From Micavibrio sp. UBA1664 (GTDB lineage Bacteria > Pseudomonadota > Alphaproteobacteria > Micavibrionales > UBA1664): a stretch of 16,555 nt of DNA. This document shows, piece after piece, positions 13,726 through 16,555 of this stretch (the first letter of the stretch is position 1; every line of letters starts with the position of its first letter). The stretch spans positions 1 through 16,555 of the forward strand of contig DCKW01000051.1 of the NCBI GenBank assembly GCA_002320485.1, read 5' to 3'. A program made the position numbers and the translations under genes. The notes under the pieces were generated by a model, which was not told the DNA's origin, searched no databases, and saw only the letters and a program-made list of their open reading frames with translations.

Positions 13726-15257
13726 TGAAAAATATTTGCCTAGCTTTTTTCTTATTCACTGCTTTTTCGCTTTCGTATAATGATGCAATGGCGCAAATGG
13801 CCTTTAGCGATCCTGTTGATCAGGTTGTCGAAGGGGGAGGCGGACTTGCCGCCGTAGAGGCCGATGTCGATGCCGGAACTATTCCTATCGGCTCAACAGC
13901 GCAGGTTATTGTCAGATTCCGTAATGAAAGCGGACGCCCTATCGAATTTCGCGATATAAATCTGTATCCATCTTCAACCGTCTCCGCTTCGGTCGGTGTG
14001 AACCAATGTTCTGCGGAGCCGCTGGCCGGTGGGGCCGAATGTGCCGTGATTGTTGCTGTTAAGGGTTTACAGCCGGGCGCATGGCGGACAGAGATGCTTG
14101 TTCGTCATACGGGACGCAGCCGCCTGGTAACGGCCCGTATCAACGGAACGGTGGAGTCAGGCGATACAAATGTGAATACACCGACTGACCTTGAGGTTAA
14201 TCCCAATCCAGTTGATTTCGGCACATTGGAGGCCAGCCGTCCGATTATACGTTCATTAACAATCCGCAATATTACTTCCAACCCGATTGATATCAAGGAT
14301 ATGTTCATCGATGCGCCAAAACAATCGGGCTATAATTTACGAAGTGACTGTACACAACTGGCGTCGGGACAGGCGTGTATCGCGTCAATATTATGGTCGC
14401 CGATTATTCAGGGACCTTCCAGCGGCTTTCTTGTTATTGAACATAGCGGATCTTCGGCGGTGGCCAATATTCCGCTAACCGGAACATTTAACCCGGGCGA
14501 ATCAAAACAGGCGGAGGTTTTTCCGGCATCACTTCCGGGCAAAGGTGTATTGGTTTCAAGTGAAACTGAAATTGATTTTGAGGACGGTATTAACGCGCAA
14601 TCGGCAATCACGATCAGCCTTGTTAATGTCGGGGATAATGAATTGACGTTAAATAAAATCCAGCTTGCAGGCTCGGAAAACGGATTGAAAATTTTAGCGA
14701 CGGGTTGTCAGGATGGAATGGTTTTGTCCGCCACCGAGGCGTGCCCGTTAACCGTAAGCTGGGCACCGACGAAGGTCGGGTCAGTCATTGACGATGTGCA
14801 GATTTCACACACAGGCGCGCGCGGAATTTTGGTTTTGCCTATCCGCGGAACCGCGGCAGAGGCAATCAGTGTCGACAGCAAACCCATTATTGTGAGCCGT
14901 GACGGATTGTCAGGGGAGGCAAGTGTATCATCATCATCGATTAACGGCACTGATGGACAACCTGTTCTTGACGGGTATGTTGTTACGTCGCATTCGTCCA
15001 ACCATGCCATTATCAAAGGGCCGGTCGGAAGCCGTATCGTGACCGATGGCAAAACAACATTGATCGGCGGATATGAATGGAGAGTGCATGTCACCGAAGA
15101 AGGGGTCAGACTTATTAGCGGCGATACAATCGTTATTTTGGTATTTGACCGTTCGCTTAATAATATGAACGGCACCACAACGTCATCGCGCGGAACAAAT
15201 GGGGGGGTAACTCCGTCTTCATCCGCATCATCTTCCTCTTCAGGGGGAAGTCAATAA
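13725..15257 (+). CDS. Secreted multi-Ig (choice-of-anchor D) protein with PilP-like C-terminal module
   Basis: A 510-residue secreted protein. Residues 1-23 are a signal peptide ending AMA. Three similar Ig-like domains lie at about 44-143, 157-254 and 280-375. Each holds a Cys pair (C95/C106, C209/C218, C328/C340) in a shared pattern of Cys, Leu, Gly and Cys before a strand ending W.P, and each ends in a GT motif. They resemble choice-of-anchor-D/HYDIN-ASPM type domains. Residues 415-475 (from GYVVTSHSSNHAIIKGPVGS to SGDTIVILVFDRSL) look like the small HR/PilP beta module that contacts secretins or inner-membrane partners. The end (about 482-510) is a Ser/Gly/Thr-rich tail. ATG 13725 shares one base with the secretin stop (TAATG). 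Its position between secretin and ATPase suggests a periplasmic connector. The PilP relation is by eye. Confidence 0.8.
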   Translation: MKNICLAFFLFTAFSLSYNDAMAQMAFSDPVDQVVEGGGGLAAVEADVDAGTIPIGSTAQVIVRFRNESGRPIEFRDINLYPSSTVSASVGVNQCSAEPLAGGAECAVIVAVKGLQPGAWRTEMLVRHTGRSRLVTARINGTVESGDTNVNTPTDLEVNPNPVDFGTLEASRPIIRSLTIRNITSNPIDIKDMFIDAPKQSGYNLRSDCTQLASGQACIASILWSPIIQGPSSGFLVIEHSGSSAVANIPLTGTFNPGESKQAEVFPASLPGKGVLVSSETEIDFEDGINAQSAITISLVNVGDNELTLNKIQLAGSENGLKILATGCQDGMVLSATEACPLTVSWAPTKVGSVIDDVQISHTGARGILVLPIRGTAAEAISVDSKPIIVSRDGLSGEASVSSSSINGTDGQPVLDGYVVTSHSSNHAIIKGPVGSRIVTDGKTTLIGGYEWRVHVTEEGVRLISGDTIVILVFDRSLNNMNGTTTSSRGTNGGVTPSSSASSSSSGGSQ

Positions 15258-16555
15258 ATGTCTGACACGGTAAAGCAAGGCACATCTTTTAAACGTAAAT
15301 CCGGAAGCGAGGGCCGTGAACGCTACCTCGATATGGTGCAAAAAGAACGGGCACTTCTTCTACGTCAGGGAATTAACAGATCGACGGAGCAGTTACTGGA
15401 TGCTGCGGGGGCTTCTTCATCTTTTGAAACGGTTGATAAAACCGGTGAGGAAAAAAAAGATACGGCAACAGGGGATCAATTAAGATCAATCGTGCCGGTG
15501 CAAACATGGATGCCGTTAAGCATCCACCTTATCGGTCTGGACAAAGGAGTGTTAAAAATCGCTCCCTTGAACGAGCTTAACGATAAGCAAAAAAATATTT
15601 TTATCTCCACAGTGCAAAGGGCGGGATTTCACGTTACCGATCTGAAATCCGAAATTTGGGATCGGGCGGAATTGCTGGATGCGTTGCGCAATGTTCACGA
15701 TTTATCGGCAGACCGCGCGGAAAAGACATTGTCGGAATGGCTGTCGGATGTTGATAACGGTCTTTTGTTGAACCAGTTTATGCGGGACATGCTGGCGGAA
15801 TCTCTACAATTGCGGGCATCCGATATTCATATTATCCAGGATAATGCGCCTGATGCGCCTAATTGGATTAGATATCGTATCGACGGGGATTTAATACCGG
15901 TACACCTGTTGCCCAACGATGCGATGTCGCGTTTAACAACATTGTTAAAGCGTGAATCCGGCATGAACTTTGGTGACAGAACAACGCCAAAGGACGGGCG
16001 TTTCGGTTTCCAATGGCAGGGGCGGAGTGTCGATGTCCGTGTTGCCGCCGCGGGACATTCGCAAGACGGGGAAAAGCTGACACTGCGTTTGCTTGACCGT
16101 GCAGCCCTTAAAGGTTTTGATGACTTGTTTCGTCGTCATGAGGATGTCGGCGATTATCTGGAGAAAATGCTTTCCCCTGAAATTAAGGGCGGGGGCGGAT
16201 TGATTTTACTTTCCGGCCCTACAGGGTCAGGTAAAACAACGACACTCTATGCCTGTGTGCAACAAATTGACCGTCGCAGGCGTCATGTACTCACAATCGA
16301 AGATCCGATTGAATATGAATTGCGGTATGCAACGCAATGGCAGGTACGCGGCGGCATATCTGGAGGGGAATTCAGCGATCTGATCCGTGCCGCAATGCGT
16401 CATGATCCCGATTATATTATTATCGGGGAAATGCGTGATATGGATACGGTGGAAACGTCCTTGCGTGCCGCAGAATCGGGGCATACGGTGATATCCACAA
16501 TCCACGCCGATACTGCATTGCAAACATTCGAGCGATTGCGCTCGCTCATGCCTGC
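15258..16555 (+). CDS. GspE/PilB-family secretion ATPase, partial
   Basis: The frame starts at ATG 15258, directly after the previous stop, with GGGGGAAG seven bases upstream, and runs off the right edge after 432 residues. Residues 1-75 are charged and poorly recognisable, and 80-165 form an N-terminal domain. The N2 domain (about 165-280) contains LRASDIHII and the RYRIDG strand. The ATPase core has Walker A GPTGSGKT at 320-327, the Asp box TIEDPIEYE at 346-354, Walker B DYIIIGEMRD at 385-394 and the His box STIHADTA at 413-420. It should hydrolyse ATP at the inner membrane to drive pseudopilus or pilus assembly. The C-terminal part, where any zinc-binding cysteines would lie, is outside the window. 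Confidence 0.94.
   Translation, partial: MSDTVKQGTSFKRKSGSEGRERYLDMVQKERALLLRQGINRSTEQLLDAAGASSSFETVDKTGEEKKDTATGDQLRSIVPVQTWMPLSIHLIGLDKGVLKIAPLNELNDKQKNIFISTVQRAGFHVTDLKSEIWDRAELLDALRNVHDLSADRAEKTLSEWLSDVDNGLLLNQFMRDMLAESLQLRASDIHIIQDNAPDAPNWIRYRIDGDLIPVHLLPNDAMSRLTTLLKRESGMNFGDRTTPKDGRFGFQWQGRSVDVRVAAAGHSQDGEKLTLRLLDRAALKGFDDLFRRHEDVGDYLEKMLSPEIKGGGGLILLSGPTGSGKTTTLYACVQQIDRRRRHVLTIEDPIEYELRYATQWQVRGGISGGEFSDLIRAAMRHDPDYIIIGEMRDMDTVETSLRAAESGHTVISTIHADTALQTFERLRSLMP

Noticed and set aside
14708..15178. Minus-strand frame of 156 codons opposite the Ig protein
   Set aside because: Antisense shadow of a gene with clear secretion signal and repeats; Ser/Thr-rich composition only.
15180..15255. 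Simple repeat in the Ser-rich tail of the Ig protein
   Set aside because: It is a low-complexity coding tail with mixed serine codons, not a DNA repeat with a unit.

Overview
The window looks like a piece of alphaproteobacterial chromosome of moderate GC. Two signs point there. The tmRNA gene is circularly permuted, with the CCA-bearing acceptor piece before the GGGG-starting coding piece, and its tag reads AANDNGDVFAVAA. The thyA - folA - hflK - hflC - deg order is, as I recall it, common in that class. I cannot name a genus; a Micavibrio-like or other lesser-known alphaproteobacterial lineage is a guess.

Region 1 (1-1359, minus strand) is a compact operon of a secreted YceI protein, a four-helix cytochrome b561 and a second YceI protein cut by the window edge. 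The genes overlap or nearly abut. A likely role is shuttling an isoprenoid or quinone-type lipid, or electrons, at the inner membrane and periplasm. Region 2 (1432-2220) holds a very small flagellar rod-like protein (minus) and a lipoprotein of unknown function (plus), divergently placed.

Region 3 (2192-7782, minus strand) contains hflK-hflC, a strong terminator, then a deg-family protease, miaA and a DMT-family permease that are translationally linked. HflKC and Deg are both envelope protein quality-control factors. Region 4 (7840-11132) has the Mrp iron-sulfur carrier on the plus strand facing a minus-strand series: thyA, a YciE/YciF ferritin-like gene, folA and a Bfd-type [2Fe-2S] protein. 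ThyA and DHFR form the dTMP/folate cycle. Mrp, Bfd and possibly the ferritin-like protein touch on iron.

Region 5 (11222-11613, plus) is ssrA with a recognisable promoter, both tmRNA pieces and a terminator. Region 6 (11759-16555, plus, running off the end) is the most unusual part: a stand-alone receiver protein, a lipoprotein secretin of the PilN/type IVb kind, a secreted protein with three Ig-like choice-of-anchor-D domains plus a PilP-like C-terminal module, and a GspE/PilB-family ATPase. All are coupled by overlaps or zero spacing. This appears to be the start of a type IVb pilus-like or type II-like secretion locus with an atypical periplasmic component.

No insertion sequence, tRNA, rRNA or CRISPR array was seen. 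The only stretch above 300 bases without a protein gene is 11133-11758, which is filled by ssrA and its flanks.
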